64,000 nt of DNA. Source: Amorphophallus konjac. Taxonomy: Eukaryota > Streptophyta > Magnoliopsida > Alismatales > Araceae. Below, piece by piece: positions 36,946 to 48,213 of this stretch (position 1 is the first letter of the stretch; every line of letters starts with the position of its first letter). Location of the stretch: NCBI GenBank assembly GCA_022559845.1, contig CM040120.1, positions 170,978,334 through 171,042,333 on the forward strand, written 5' to 3'. Made by a program: the position numbers and the translations under genes. Below the pieces are notes generated by a model that was given only the letters and a program-made list of their open reading frames with translations, searched no databases and was not told the DNA's origin.

Positions 36946-38206
36946 GAAGGTCCTGTTGGGTCTGAGTGTTTCATAATGATGTAGAAGAGGACCCATCGGT
37001 GAATTGAGTCTGCAAGGGTTACTGACCCGTGTGCATTGGTCATGGTGTTGGAAACTAGGTTGCTGTAATTTTGAATGGCACTTTCCTATCCTAGAGATGT
37101 GTGTCGTAGATTGTCCCAGTGGTGTCCCGTGGCTCTGTGATAAGGGCAGAATCGGGATTGGCAGGTGTCCACCTGGTTTGATTAAGATGAGTTAGGATTC
37201 GATGAGACTGGACGGAGGAGTGACGCCTTTGGTTGGAGGTCCTTGATGGGACGTTGGCGTTGGAGTGGTTGTCCCAGGTCTGGTGACCAGCATGGGAGGA
37301 TTTCTATGTAAGTCTAAGTCGAGTGAGGTGAAGACTGAAGACTCCTGAATCTTGTCATTGGTTTCATCGTTCTCCCCTGCAAGGGTGGAGTTGGCGCGAT
37401 GATCGAGATTGGATGCGACGTCCGAGATGAGTGCATCTCGAGAAGTGATATCAATCTGTGTGTGAGTCAGCGGGTGGCCCCATCGAGGTTTGGAATGTGC
37501 CCTTCGGATCTAGTGCAGGACTAGGAAAGAAGGAAGAAGTTGAGTAAGAGGAGGTTTCTCGTTGACGAGCAGTTGGTGACCGGTGTATGATCTTTCACAG
37601 ACAGAAGATGCTGGTGGTTGCGCATCGAGAACGGTGAGAGCCGTGTGCAAGTGAGGCCTTTGGTGGCCGTTTCATGATGTGCCTCCTGGATGGGATCTGG
37701 GCTTTGTCAAAGTTTGAGTTCTGGCAGAGTTGGTCCGGTGTTGTTGTGAGTGCTTGGATTGCCAGGTGTGAGCTGATGGAGGCTTTGTATTGGTTGTTCC
37801 CTAGAGCAGGGCGTGAAACCAGTCAGCTGGTTGTGAGGCTAATGTGGGTTTTGTCTGCCGACCATAGGATGGATCGGTAGATGTTTCTCGTGACGAGGAC
37901 TGTGTCTCCTCGGTGAGCGAGACAGTGGCAGCGGTGCCATGATTGGTTTTCATTGTGACTGAGGTGATACGGGACTGTGTCCTTTAATGTATGTCTGCTC
38001 TGATGGTCGGTGTGTGCGGCATGCGGACCGAGGTGTCATTCGTGATTGTAGTCTGGTTGTGTCCCTTAGGAGAGGAGCTTTAGTGAGAATCAAGATTTTC
38101 TATGCTGGGGCTCTGATAGCATTGTTAGTTGATTACGGTGTTTTTCTCTTGTGACTTGGTGCTAGTTTTGAATTTTAAGGATGAAATTTCTTTAAGGGGA
38201 GAGGGC
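36946..38206 (+). mobile_element. Element E, 3' part of internal region
   Basis: 1.26 kb ending in a stretch that closely resembles chromovirus 3' ends: GATGAAATTTCTTTAAGGGG followed by AGAGGG and the LTR. I find no chromodomain or other pol motif in any frame. A PBS-like run (minus strand TGCTATCAGAGCC) occurs at about 38109-38121 but faces the wrong way for E. The rest of E lies left of the window, beyond A. Confidence 0.6.
38193..38206 (+). other. Polypurine tract of element E
   Basis: TAAGGGGAGAGGGC directly before the LTR start TGTAATGCCC. Confidence 0.8.
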
Positions 38207-41200
38207 TGTAATGCCCTGGATTTTTTGGATCATTTTCGTGGGTCTCGGAGTGTATTTTGTGCTTTACACGTGTTTTTCCCTGATATGCTTTCGGAACTCT
38301 GCGCAGGGTAAACCGTGGCATTCTCCGACTCCGAGATAGTACTGGCGCGTTATGCTCCTCCTGAGGATCACGGAGGTAATTTTTAGTATTTTTTTGAATT
38401 TCTGAAATTTCTGGGTTTTTCTATATATATTAACCCTTTCTCTCTCTCCCCTCTCTTTTTCTCACTCTCTCCCACTCTCTTCTCTCACGCTCTCCCTTCT
38501 CACCCTCTCTTCTCCGACGGAGCAGGGGCACAGCGGGGCAACGCGGGCGAGGAGGACGGCGAGGATGGGTCGAGGATCTGGGGACGGAGGCGCGGTGAAG
38601 CTCGACCGCGGGTTCGTGTCTCGGCGAGGGTTTAACGGCATTTTCCTCATGGATCAGCGTCCACGGCACGTCAAATCTTCGGTGGAGGTAGGAAGATGGA
38701 CCCCCAGCTCGTGTACTTCATTTCCAGCGAGTTTTATAGGCCGTGGTGAGCCGAGCGTGCTTATTTTGGCATTTTGGAGAAAAACCATATTTTTGAGGAG
38801 TGAGCCGGATCTAGCATTTTAGCGCGTTATTTCATGGTTTGATGGCACCACTAGATGCCTTGAGGCTTGGGGAACGGTTTCCCCTTGTTTTCCCCTTCAC
38901 GTCGGCGTGAACGGGGCGTGGAATGGAGCTTTCCATGATTTACGCCGTTCTTGATTTTTCGGCTTAAAATCGGTCTTAACAGGAACCGCCTCTAGGTGAA
39001 GCGGTCCCCAGGGAGACCGTTACATGTCCGTCTCACCATGTTTTGGGGCTGCGGTCCTGCGATAGATCACTATGCCTATCCTAGTGGTCTAAGGCAGACT
39101 GTTTTCCTGGCCGGGCGGCCGTGGTCTAGCCGCCACTTGCCCCCTTATGTCGGTTGGCTAAACGGTCATACAATTGACCATCTAGTGTAGACCGCCTGGC
39201 ACTGTGAAGGGGCCAGGGCCTGAACGTTTCCCTCTTAGGGTTAGTGTGACCCCCGAGGATGCGTTTGACCGTTGAACGAGGCCTGTTTGCTTTGCGGTTA
39301 CAGGATGACCGTCTCGTTTCTGGTTGCAATCCTAGGGTGACCATTTTTCTAATTTCAACGGTATGGTAGTGGACCGTTGAGTTTTGGGACTTGCGACCCG
39401 TGTGAGACCGCTTTTCTTCTCCTGGCGGTCCAGGCTTGACCGCCTTTGCCTTAGACGGTCCAGGGGAGGCCGCCTATTGGTTTTGGTGCCGTTTATCATT
39501 GTATTGGTTTTCGGTCGACCCGGTTATGACCCAATGGTCGACCTTCAGCCTCGTGAGTGTCTCGAACACCTCGTAGCTTCTGTGTTTGTGTTTCTGGGGT
39601 GTCGTTAGGTGCCGTGTTACCTCGATTAGCATGCCCGTAGGTGTGTGTGTTCCGGGCTTTGTGTTACGCTTGATCGAGTCACCGTGGATCGGTGTGAGTG
39701 CGGTGGTGTTTCCCCCGCATGTCGTGGGTTCATCCGAAAGATGGTTCCCGAGTGGACCAAGTGTGTGGCCTGGGACTGCGAGTCCAGCCATCTAGCCTGG
39801 GGCTAGAGGTTTCCTACTTTTTCCTGGGATGGGGGAATCGACGTGGTGGCTTGTGAGCTGCCTTGGGAATCATGCTTCTATGTTTTCTGCATGGGCCGTG
39901 CGTGTGGCCTGTGGACTGTGAATCCAATTACCCAGCCGGGGGCTAGAGGGTTCTCAGTTCCCTTTTCAAGGGAATGGTCTTAGCAGTCGTGAACTGCTTC
40001 GTGAGATATCGTGCCGAGGTTTCTGACCCTAGGGTTAAGGCAGATTGACGGCATGGAGCCGTTCGGTGCAATGGTCTTGACCCCGAGTCTTGAGACTCAA
40101 GGACCGTTGGATTTAGTGAGTCTAGAGGACCGTCTAGAGTCCAGTGGCTCGATGCCACTTGGTTCTTATCAACTTTCGCGTAGGGTGCGTGCGTGTTTCT
40201 CGGAGTTTCTCCTCGGAGAGTGGTCACATTAGTGACTCCCCACTAGTCGTAGCCTTCCGACATGCGAGTGGTCCCACCAGGGAGTGGGGGCGAGGCGACC
40301 CCGAGAGATGGTTTTTAGGCTGTTTACCGTCGGGCCCCTAGTCTTGATGCCAGAGTCCGGTTGAGGGGAAAACCAGTTAGAGGGCCAGACCTAGGATGAA
40401 TGGTCTGTGTGTGTACACGTGGTTGGGGGCAGTTCGACCTGCGCTGATGAGCGTGACCCTAGCTAGTTCTTGTTTTGTGGTTACTAGTACGGTGTCCCCG
40501 TTCCGTCAGGGTGCAAGGAGGGGGACACCTGAGGCGTGGTCTAAGATGCCAGGGGGCGCATCCGGCCTTGCTTCTAGTGTGCAGGTACTCTTGTCACGTG
40601 AGACGTGGCTCTCCTATTTCCAAGTTCCATTTCCCATCTACGAGACGTGGTTTTCTGGACCGTCTGGTGTTTCTGAGGTAGTGGCCAGGGTGCCAGTGGC
40701 TTTACCGAGGTTGCATCCTGTTAAAGTGGTGTCCGCGACCAGGTGGTCGGGGTTGCACCTTGGACTGTGTGTCCAGGTTGGTCCTATCTGAGAGGACAGG
40801 CTTTACGATTGGGCTACCATAGGTTTTACCTTGGTAGGTGGTGTTAGTGTGGTCCGGTCCCCGATGGTGAGATCGGGAGTCCCCTTCTTCCCGTTACCGG
40901 TAGGAGTAGCTGTAGTGCCGAGTTTTGACCGGCCACCAGTTCGCTGTTCCTGCTATAGTTGCTATCGTAGCTTTCCTTTCCGCTACCGCCGTTGTTTCCG
41001 GTTGGGGTTCTGCGGGACCCCTACTGAGCCTTTGTTTGGAGGCCCATCCCTACTTTTCAGGTGCTGCGGTTCTTCCTCGAGGTTCAAGGGTGCTGTTTAT
41101 CGGTTCTTAGTTGCTAGCTCACTGGGCCGAGTGTTCACTCGGTGTTGGGTACGTTTCCTACCTTAGACTGTACTTTTTATTGGACTGGACTCTGTTGTTG

Positions 41201-41370
41201 TAGTTATTTATTTATTTCTATTATTTTTTTAATTATCCTACCTTATTTCCTATTTCTTTGTATCTCCACACTCCTTTAAGCCCTTCCGAGCCGTCCCGAT
41301 TCGAGGGCGGCGGGCCAGCATTCGAATGGTATCGGGTTCTTCCCGGTATCTGGATCTTGGGGTCGTTACA
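38207..41370 (+). repeat. Element E 3' LTR (chromovirus type)
   Basis: A 3164-bp LTR with perfect ends TGTAA and TTACA. The TATA-like TATATATATTAA is at 38422-38432, followed by a CT-rich leader (38433-38516). The transcribed part is GC-rich and holds repeated inverted motifs with CGGTC/GACCG arms (39002-39480). No second copy is in the window. Plus-strand frames at 40396-41166 have no recognisable domain and I treat the interval as non-coding. Confidence 0.8.
38422..38432 (+). promoter_or_regulatory. LTR TATA box of element E
   Basis: A TATATATATTA run about 215 bases into the LTR, followed by a CT-rich leader. Confidence 0.55.
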
Positions 41371-44300
41371 CTTCGTCATTGGGCTGGTTGAAGAGGGCAG
41401 AAAGGGTGTTTCAAGAGAGCACTGTCTCCCTCTTGGCTTTGCAAGCCTTTCTTTTCTTTCTTTGCTTTTTCTTCGACGGCGCCTGCCCCCAGAATAGACT
41501 ATCGCCCTTTTCAGCTGTTTTATTGGTCTCTTCTTTTTGCTCGAGTGAGAGCTGTTCCAGCTCTTGCCATGGGACATGATCCCTTATTAGCAAGGGCTTC
41601 AATTTGCGCTGTTCATATTCATCTAGCCCATTTATGTAGTCTTGAAGTCGTCGAGCCTCTAGACTGATTTCTTTGACTGCCGGCAACGGAGTTTGTCTCC
41701 TCCGGTTGTGGGCGTGTATTATGATTCACGCAGGTGGGCTGGTCCAGATTAGTGCTGGCACCGGATGGGTAGGCCGTGGTGTGACGTCGCAAATATGTGC
41801 CCTCGCTGTTGGGCGGGACACATCCTTATTCTTGGTCTTCACAGGGACCTGCTGCCATCCCTGTTGTTCTTTCATTGGTGTTAGGAAACAGGTCTCATAA
41901 GTATGTTGAGTGCTGGCTTCCACGACTTCTTCAGGCAGTACCTTGTATAAAGAAATCATGTTTGCTGCAGCCCTTAGTAGAGGCGCTTCATGGGGTTGTG
42001 GAGGGTCAACTTTGTACTCCCCCAGTTCTATTTCTTCCTTTCTTATCATGCCTTCAATGACTTCCTTGAATATATAACAGTCTTCAAATGGGTCCCCCAG
42101 CATCTGATGGTAAGGGAAGAATCTCGAACTATCTCTTCTTTTTAGGTCCTCCGGCCTTCTGGGCTCAGGCAAGGTGATCTTGTTGTACTAGGTAACCCAG
42201 TCAAATAGAACTTTGGTCTTCTCCTTTGGAAAAGAGTAGGCCTTCTTCATCTTATCCCTGAGTGAGGGACCTTTCTTCTTCTCTTCTGCTTTGTCAGGTT
42301 GAGGCTCGGCTACCTTCTTGCCATTATCTCCTTGTTGTTCAAATGCTTTGATATCAAGAGCATTTGCTTCTTTAGGCGCTGGGAGCCGATTTGCTGTCTT
42401 GGCCTTCTGCGCGGTGGCAGTGGTTGATATAGGGATGGGCCACGCCAGAAAAGCTTCAACTTTGGCCACCACATTATTCAATCGGTCAAATGACCAAATT
42501 TTCATACCAATCATCTTTTCCAAGACCTCCCTCCTGAGGTTTTGCTTGCAAATCTGTACAACATACTCTTGATGCGGGGGCCACTTGCATCTCATTCCGA
42601 GGTTCCTCCACCTCTTAATATATTCAAGGGCCATTTCATCAGCCCTTTGCCTTGTTGAGTAATGTTCAACCACCGTGACCTCCCTCTCGATGACGTGATA
42701 CCTTTCTCTGACTTCTTCTGCATGTCCGGCCAGTCGTTGATCCACCCGGCCGAAAGGCTGGAGTACCATTCAAATGCGAGCCCGGTTAATGAGGACCCAA
42801 AAAATTTCAGCAGATATGACTCATCTATGGCCAAATAACCCTTGAAGGTCATATAATATGCGATGTGTTCCTTCAGGGATCCCTCCCCGGTGAACTTGTC
42901 GAACTTAGGCAGCTTACTTATCCCCCGGGGAGCCGCTTTGTTGCATGATGGGGCGGATATGGCACCCGATAAGCATCAAATGCGACATAATCGCCTTCAT
43001 TTCGTTCAGACAGCTTTAGCTCAATCATCCTTTCCACCATCAGCTTGTTTACGGTGGTCAGATCGACTGGTTTGGGATAGAAATGTGCTGGCTGCAGATA
43101 TGGGGTGACCAGGGTGGTCGCCTGCGGCGGAGGACGCATCGCTGGATGTGGCTGGGGCACCTGGGGCAATATTGGTGGCATCAACGGCTGAAGTGGACGC
43201 TACTGGGTAGCCGCTTGGCTGTATTCTACCGACTGAGGTAGAGTATATAGTGGAGGAAAGTCGCAGGGGTTGACAACTCCTTGCGACGATTGACCCTGCA
43301 TCTCGGGCTGTTTGGAGGCCGAAGCCTGCTTTGTTCTCTCATGCAGCTGTTTCTTCAAAAGTTCTATCTCCTGTCGGTATTGTTGTAGTAGCATCATTAC
43401 TGATGGGTCCATAGTTGCAGTGCTGGTGGTGGCTTCCACTGCCTCTCCTAAAGTGCCTTCGGGCGAAGTGTTTAGTAAGACCTCCTCCTCTTTAGTTGTT
43501 ATCACATTCACCGTGAGGGTGGTGACTTCTTCGGTTAGTATTTGTTTCCCTCTTGTCGCCCTCATCATTTCTCTAGCAGCTTCAGTTCTCCTGGTATTCG
43601 GCCCTGGCCTTTCGGCCAATCAGACTAATTCTTCGGGCTCCTCAGGCAAACCTCGTATCTGCTGGCCATCCCAGCCATATTACAGGCGAAGACTTTCATT
43701 TCTCTTCTTCGTTTGTTGACTTTCCTCCTTGCATGGCTGGAGAAGGTCAGTATTGTAACCCGAGCCATCTTCATACCCATTGTCATCAATAGACAATGTC
43801 ACTCTTCTTTCTTCTTCTTCTTCGATTGCCGTTGGCAAGCAGTCTTCCTCTTCGACCGCGGCTACTTGAGGCAGTCGTTGTTGGCCTAGTGAGGGGTTGC
43901 CTAGACCCCTGAAATAGCTTCTGACCATGTTGGTCATTTCTTCTTGCCCCCGTCCCTGATGTAGGACTAGGGATAGTTGTCGACCTCCCACTGGAGGGAT
44001 GTAGGCCAAGCGGGTTCTTCCGGCGGGCTGCTCAAATATTCTTCCCATTGAAGGGATACTGGCTTGTCGGGCAAAGGCCCTGAAAATGGCGCGGCATGGA
44101 GGATCCATAACCGTCTCTTCTCTTCTCGGGGGGAAGCCCCTCTCGTTCCTCTTCCCCGTCTCAGCAAGCTCGGGGCAGCGGTGAACAGGTGCCTCTTGGC
44201 GGACAGGTTGGATTTTCTTGGGGACCCACACCTGCTTGAACACTTTCGGCCTTGGAGCCAGTTCTCTTTGGCCGTGATGACCAGTTTTTTCCGTCTCAGC

Positions 44301-44810
44301 CCTTCTTCCAGATAGGGCCTGGAAGGAGTTGCGGGTCGGTACTGCAGTGACCACCCGATCTGGAATCACTTGGGCGTCGCATCCGTCTAGGAAGACACGG
44401 ACATAGCCGATCAGAATTGATTTGCCAGACACTGACAGGCATCCGGTGATAGCAGTAGCAGCCCGTCTGCCGGAGTTCTTCTGGCGGCGATCCCTGGGTT
44501 TGTTGTAGTAAGCAGGACGGACCCCACGGGCTACATGATGCACGATGTAGCTTGCCAACTGAATCTGGCATGTTGGCAGGCCCCTGTAGGTTCGGGTATT
44601 GGCAACATGAGGCTTCTTACTGACGTCTTCCCCGACCACCTCCGGGGCTTCGACACTCAGCACATCGGTGAAGGCTACCCCCAAGAAGTTGGGGAAGCCT
44701 ACCACTGGTGGGAAGGTGCCAAAAACGGTAGGTACTGCCAAGTACCCATTAGTAGCATGGTTGGCCACGATCGCGGGGCCAAAGGTTAGAGCAGCGATTC
44801 CAGCAACCAT
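41371..44810 (-). pseudogene. Element G gag (Tat-type Ty3/gypsy), degenerate and truncated
   Basis: The minus-strand reading starts MVAGIAALTFGP at 44810, about 120 bases from the LTR end. A basic, poorly conserved N-terminal region runs to 43680. A coiled-coil-like segment (LLQQYRQEIELLKKQL, about 43400) follows, then the gag core: YLLKFFGSSLTGLAFEWYS (about 42800), MALEYIKRWRNLGMRC and the RREVLEKMIG region (about 42620-42500). Next comes YHQMLGDPFEDCYIFKEVI (about 42110), the conserved C-terminal motif of Tat gag, then a lysine-rich tail with SKKKQRKKRKACK (about 41450). Stops lie at about 43678, 43198, 42186 and 41724 and two frameshifts near 42900 and 42760. Several stops fit C-to-T. The rest of G is cut off at 41370 by the LTR of E. 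Not functional. Confidence 0.85.
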
Positions 44811-44908
44811 TGTCGTGTCTTGAAATCACAAAAATAAACAAACGATCAGCGCTCCTTGGGAGGGCCCTCCGAGGCACACTTATCTTGGCAAAGAGATGAA
44901 GGAAGACT

Positions 44909-44928
44909 GAGTCCCACAGAGCGTGTCA
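44909..44928 (-). other. Putative primer-binding site of element G
   Basis: The minus strand, four bases after the LTR end, reads TGACACGCTCTGTGGGACTC. This has the shape of a tRNA 3' end complement (CCA end, acceptor stem, then GTGGGACTC of the T-arm). The tRNA is not assigned. Confidence 0.5.
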
Positions 44929-45589
44929 GCTATGTTGGGACGTGATTTTTTTTATTAATATATTTATATTTATTGGGTTGATGGTTTATTTGTTTGATTT
45001 ATTTATTTATTGCGTGGGCGTGCCAGTCACCGAGGTGACAAGTTTATTGTGCGCTCGATCTGACTCAGTCAGTCGATTGTGAGGTCCGTGTCGGGACTGG
45101 CAGTCCGTCATATCATAAAGGCTATGATGTTAATTACATCCTCCGAGAAGGAGGAAAACCCTTGATTAATTACCAAGATAATGGGCCACGGGGGCTGTAT
45201 AAATGTGCGAACATAGATGAACCGGCGAGAATGATAATTCATAACGCGGGAATGAAAATATAAGCTCGAGCGCGTAGCTCAAATTCATTTGCTACCCGGA
45301 GCCCTCGGTACATGGCGGAGGACGTAGGTCCGAAGACCACCATCGCGCATAGTGAAAGCTTCTGGTCAGAGCTAGTCTGACCTTCGGCGGATCACCATTT
45401 GATATACCGAGGCCCAAGGTGACAACTAGTATTCAGCAAGCATGCATGCGAACAGACAAGCGAGGCAGTAACGATAAATGTATTCAAAAACAATTTGCAC
45501 ATTCAAATAAATGGGTAAAGGGAAAGAGCAGGCTCAACTGATTGATTTATTGCTGTCGATATGTATTCCCCAATCGATGATGGTTTATT

Positions 45590-45945
45590 ATTTATTATTA
45601 TTTTGTTGGTTTATCAATTTCCTCATGATGATTTATTATTTTTTTGTGATGATTTATCAATTAATGATGATTCATTGATTTTTAAGATAACTTATTAATT
45701 TTTATGATGATTTATACATTTTTATGATGATTTATTGATTTTTAAGATGATTTATTAATTTGTTAATGATGATTTATTAATTTTTATGATGATTTATTGA
45801 TTTTGAAGATGATTTATTAATTTTTATGATGATTTATTGATTTTTAAGATGAGTTATTGATTTTTTAAGATGATTTATTAATTTTTAAGATGATTTATTA
45901 ATTTTTAAGATGATTTATCAATTTTTTAAAGATGATTTATTAATT
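45590..45945. repeat. AT-rich minisatellite in the G LTR
   Basis: About a dozen imperfect units built on GATGATTTATTRATTTTTA, roughly 20-30 bases each. Confidence 0.85.
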
Positions 45946-46029
45946 ATTATAAGTTATTTTTCTCATAATGGTTTATTGTTACGTTATTTTTTATTTATTT
46001 CCCCCTTTTGTTATTATGAAGTCGGTGCA

Positions 46030-46225
46030 CATTAGAGGGTGAAGGTCGATGCATGTGATGTAGGTCGATGCACATTGGGGGTGAAAGGGTCTATGCACAT
46101 GGGAAGGTCGATGCACATTGGGTTGAAAGGGTTTATGCACATGGGAAGGTCGATGCACATTGGGGAGTGAGGTCGATGCACATAGGGAAGGTCGATGCAC
46201 ATTGGGGAGTGAGGTCGATGCACGT
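46030..46225. repeat. GTCGATGCACATTGG minisatellite in the G LTR
   Basis: Repeated AGGTCGATGCACATTGGGG, alternating with GTYTATGCACATGGGA, eight to ten partial units. The open frames over it on both strands are products of the repeat. Confidence 0.85.
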
Positions 46226-48213
46226 TGGCCATTCAAAAACGGCGCGGGGCATTTCAAGGGTTTAAACGCCACGCGAGGGGCGCGCCATATTAGGGCCAAA
46301 GGGGATTAGAGGGTTTTTGAGTGTCGATCTAAAATGGCGTGGGGGGGGGGGGTAGGGGCCGTTTTGGCGTGCGCCGGATTAGGACCGCGTCGGTTTTGAA
46401 GGTGGAGTTTGATTTTCTACACTGTTAAGCTTTAATGTAGTTTTGTTCAACCCTTTTGATGCTGATCAAGTGTTTATTCATTACATGAATTCATATTTGA
46501 TTGTCCAGCAGATTGATTAAGGTTGATCAATGAGTGAATTCAAGCTTCAATTGCTCTGCAGACAAGGCAGATCAAGACTTGTGCGAGGTTCCTACTCAAG
46601 CATAGTCTATAACAAGTTCACAGTCCAGGATCGAGCTTTCATCATAATTCAGACCAAGTGTTTAGTCAAAATTTTGGCAGCACCTCCCCATACCCAGAGG
46701 GTTGTGGGGGGAAAGCGGAGACAGTCCCACAGAAACTGAGGTACGCTCTTTAAAGCTGGGAATTCCAAACGGTGACCGGCAGACCCAGATGTACGGGAAT
46801 CCCGAGGACTAGCCTAAGAGGGGCATCGATACTCCACGGGCCAGATATATTGATCAACAGGGACGGCTGAAATGGGGGAAAACCTTGAGGACTAGCCTAC
46901 AAGAGGTCTCTTACCCTCAGCCACCACTATTCCCTGGAGAATGTGGATTTGATGTTGGGTCAACGGGCCCATTGCTATTAACCTTAGATAGCTTGCTGGA
47001 GTCTGCGCCACAGACGGACGGGACCCTGTAGCCCGGTGGTGATTTAGAAAGAAATGACAAGAATGCTCGATGGGGATGTTCCCCCTCCCCGGACAGTAAG
47101 TTTTGATGGTCGAAACGGAACAAACCTTCGCATTAAACCTCCAATTTTGCCCGTGTATTAAGATGGGGAACATATTGTATTATGATGGGAATCAACACCG
47201 GGCACTAGCATTTTATTTTTGTATTTGTATCCTTTCATTTTGCATTTATATCCTTGAGTTAATGGGGTTGCAAATGTATGGCAAGTATAAGCCAATGGGT
47301 TACTTAGGCTAAGTCAATGGGTTTCTTTGCAAAAAGGGCCACGTAGACCCAGCGGGACTCCCACCTCCCTTCTCATTGGTGCACCTAGACCATAGGGCCA
47401 ATGTGGGGCTGGTCCATGGTCTACCTTGGACTTGGACCAAGGAGAGGAGGGAAGAATTCAAAATCTTTCCCCATTGTCAAAGGGGCGCCCCCCCTTGTCC
47501 CCTAGTGGGATTAAACTAATCACCCTTGTCCCCATTTCCCCATTATACCCCCTTGACCAAGGGTATCCTAGGTCATTTGTCTAGGTCTAGGATTTACGTA
47601 TTTAATGTCTCTTGTGTCATTTGATCAAATTAATGAAGAAATTACATGAGCATAGTGATTTGTGCGCACCCCCCTCTCTCCCACTTGTTCTAAGTGTTCT
47701 TCCCTCTTCTTCCTCCAATCTTCTTCAGACCTGAGCCTAAATCTTCTATCTCCCTCAAATTTCTTCCTCCTCCCCTCTTCCTCTATCTGATGTGATCGTT
47801 CACCGCTGCCGCCGCCGCCGTTCGTGCCGCTGTTGAGCAACCACAAGCCGGTTCCATCCTGCTGCCCCGAAATTCAGAGTTACAGGACAGCAGCTCGGTG
47901 AAGGGGCTGGTATGGGAGATCCGACCGTTGGATCGTGATGAAACTTTGAGGGTAGGTTCCCCCCATCATACCCCAATCCCATTTTCATTTTTAGGTCGAT
48001 CAGAGTCCATTTAGGCCTTTTCCCAGCCACATGTTCTTCCTTCTCAAAGTCTGCCTGTTTGCAGATCTGCGAGATAGATCTCGGTAGCTGATTTTTCTCA
48101 CCCCTCAAATGTTGTCAAAAAAATTATGTACGTCACCATCACCCTCCCCTCTACCCGCCCTAAAAATCTAGGTCCTAATTCGTTCATTTGATCCTCGGTC
48201 ACAGATGGACATA

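Larger units (their letters stand above)
44933..48213 (-). mobile_element. Element G 5' LTR (diverged Tat LTR), upper end lost
   Basis: The minus-strand LTR end is CGTCCCAACA at 44933. Positions 44933-47100 align loosely with 26131-27860 of S1, including a block with GCGTGCCAGTCAC and AAAGGCTATG-type text and the CCCTCCCCGGA segment. It contains two minisatellites (45590-45945 and 46030-46225) and GGCGCGCC motifs near 46280. From 47100 to 48213 I find no match elsewhere in the window, no gene and no clear LTR start. A (GCC)n run is at 47807-47820. The end at 48213 is an abrupt join to the F LTR. Confidence 0.6.

Noticed and set aside
40396..41166. Plus-strand frames of 60-130 residues in the E LTR
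   Set aside because: GC-rich LTR sequence with no recognisable domain, no matching copy in the window and overlapping frames of similar length.
44909..44928. Naming the primer tRNA of element G
   Set aside because: The shape fits a tRNA 3' end, but I could not match it reliably to a specific tRNA from memory.
45991..46299. Frames on both strands with repeated MCIDLP- or RPSHVH-like text
   Set aside because: Translation of the GTCGATGCAC minisatellite.
47101..48213. A separate nested LTR insertion between the G and F LTR parts
   Set aside because: I could not find matching TG...CA ends with a 5-bp duplication, so it is left as an unassigned part of the G LTR.
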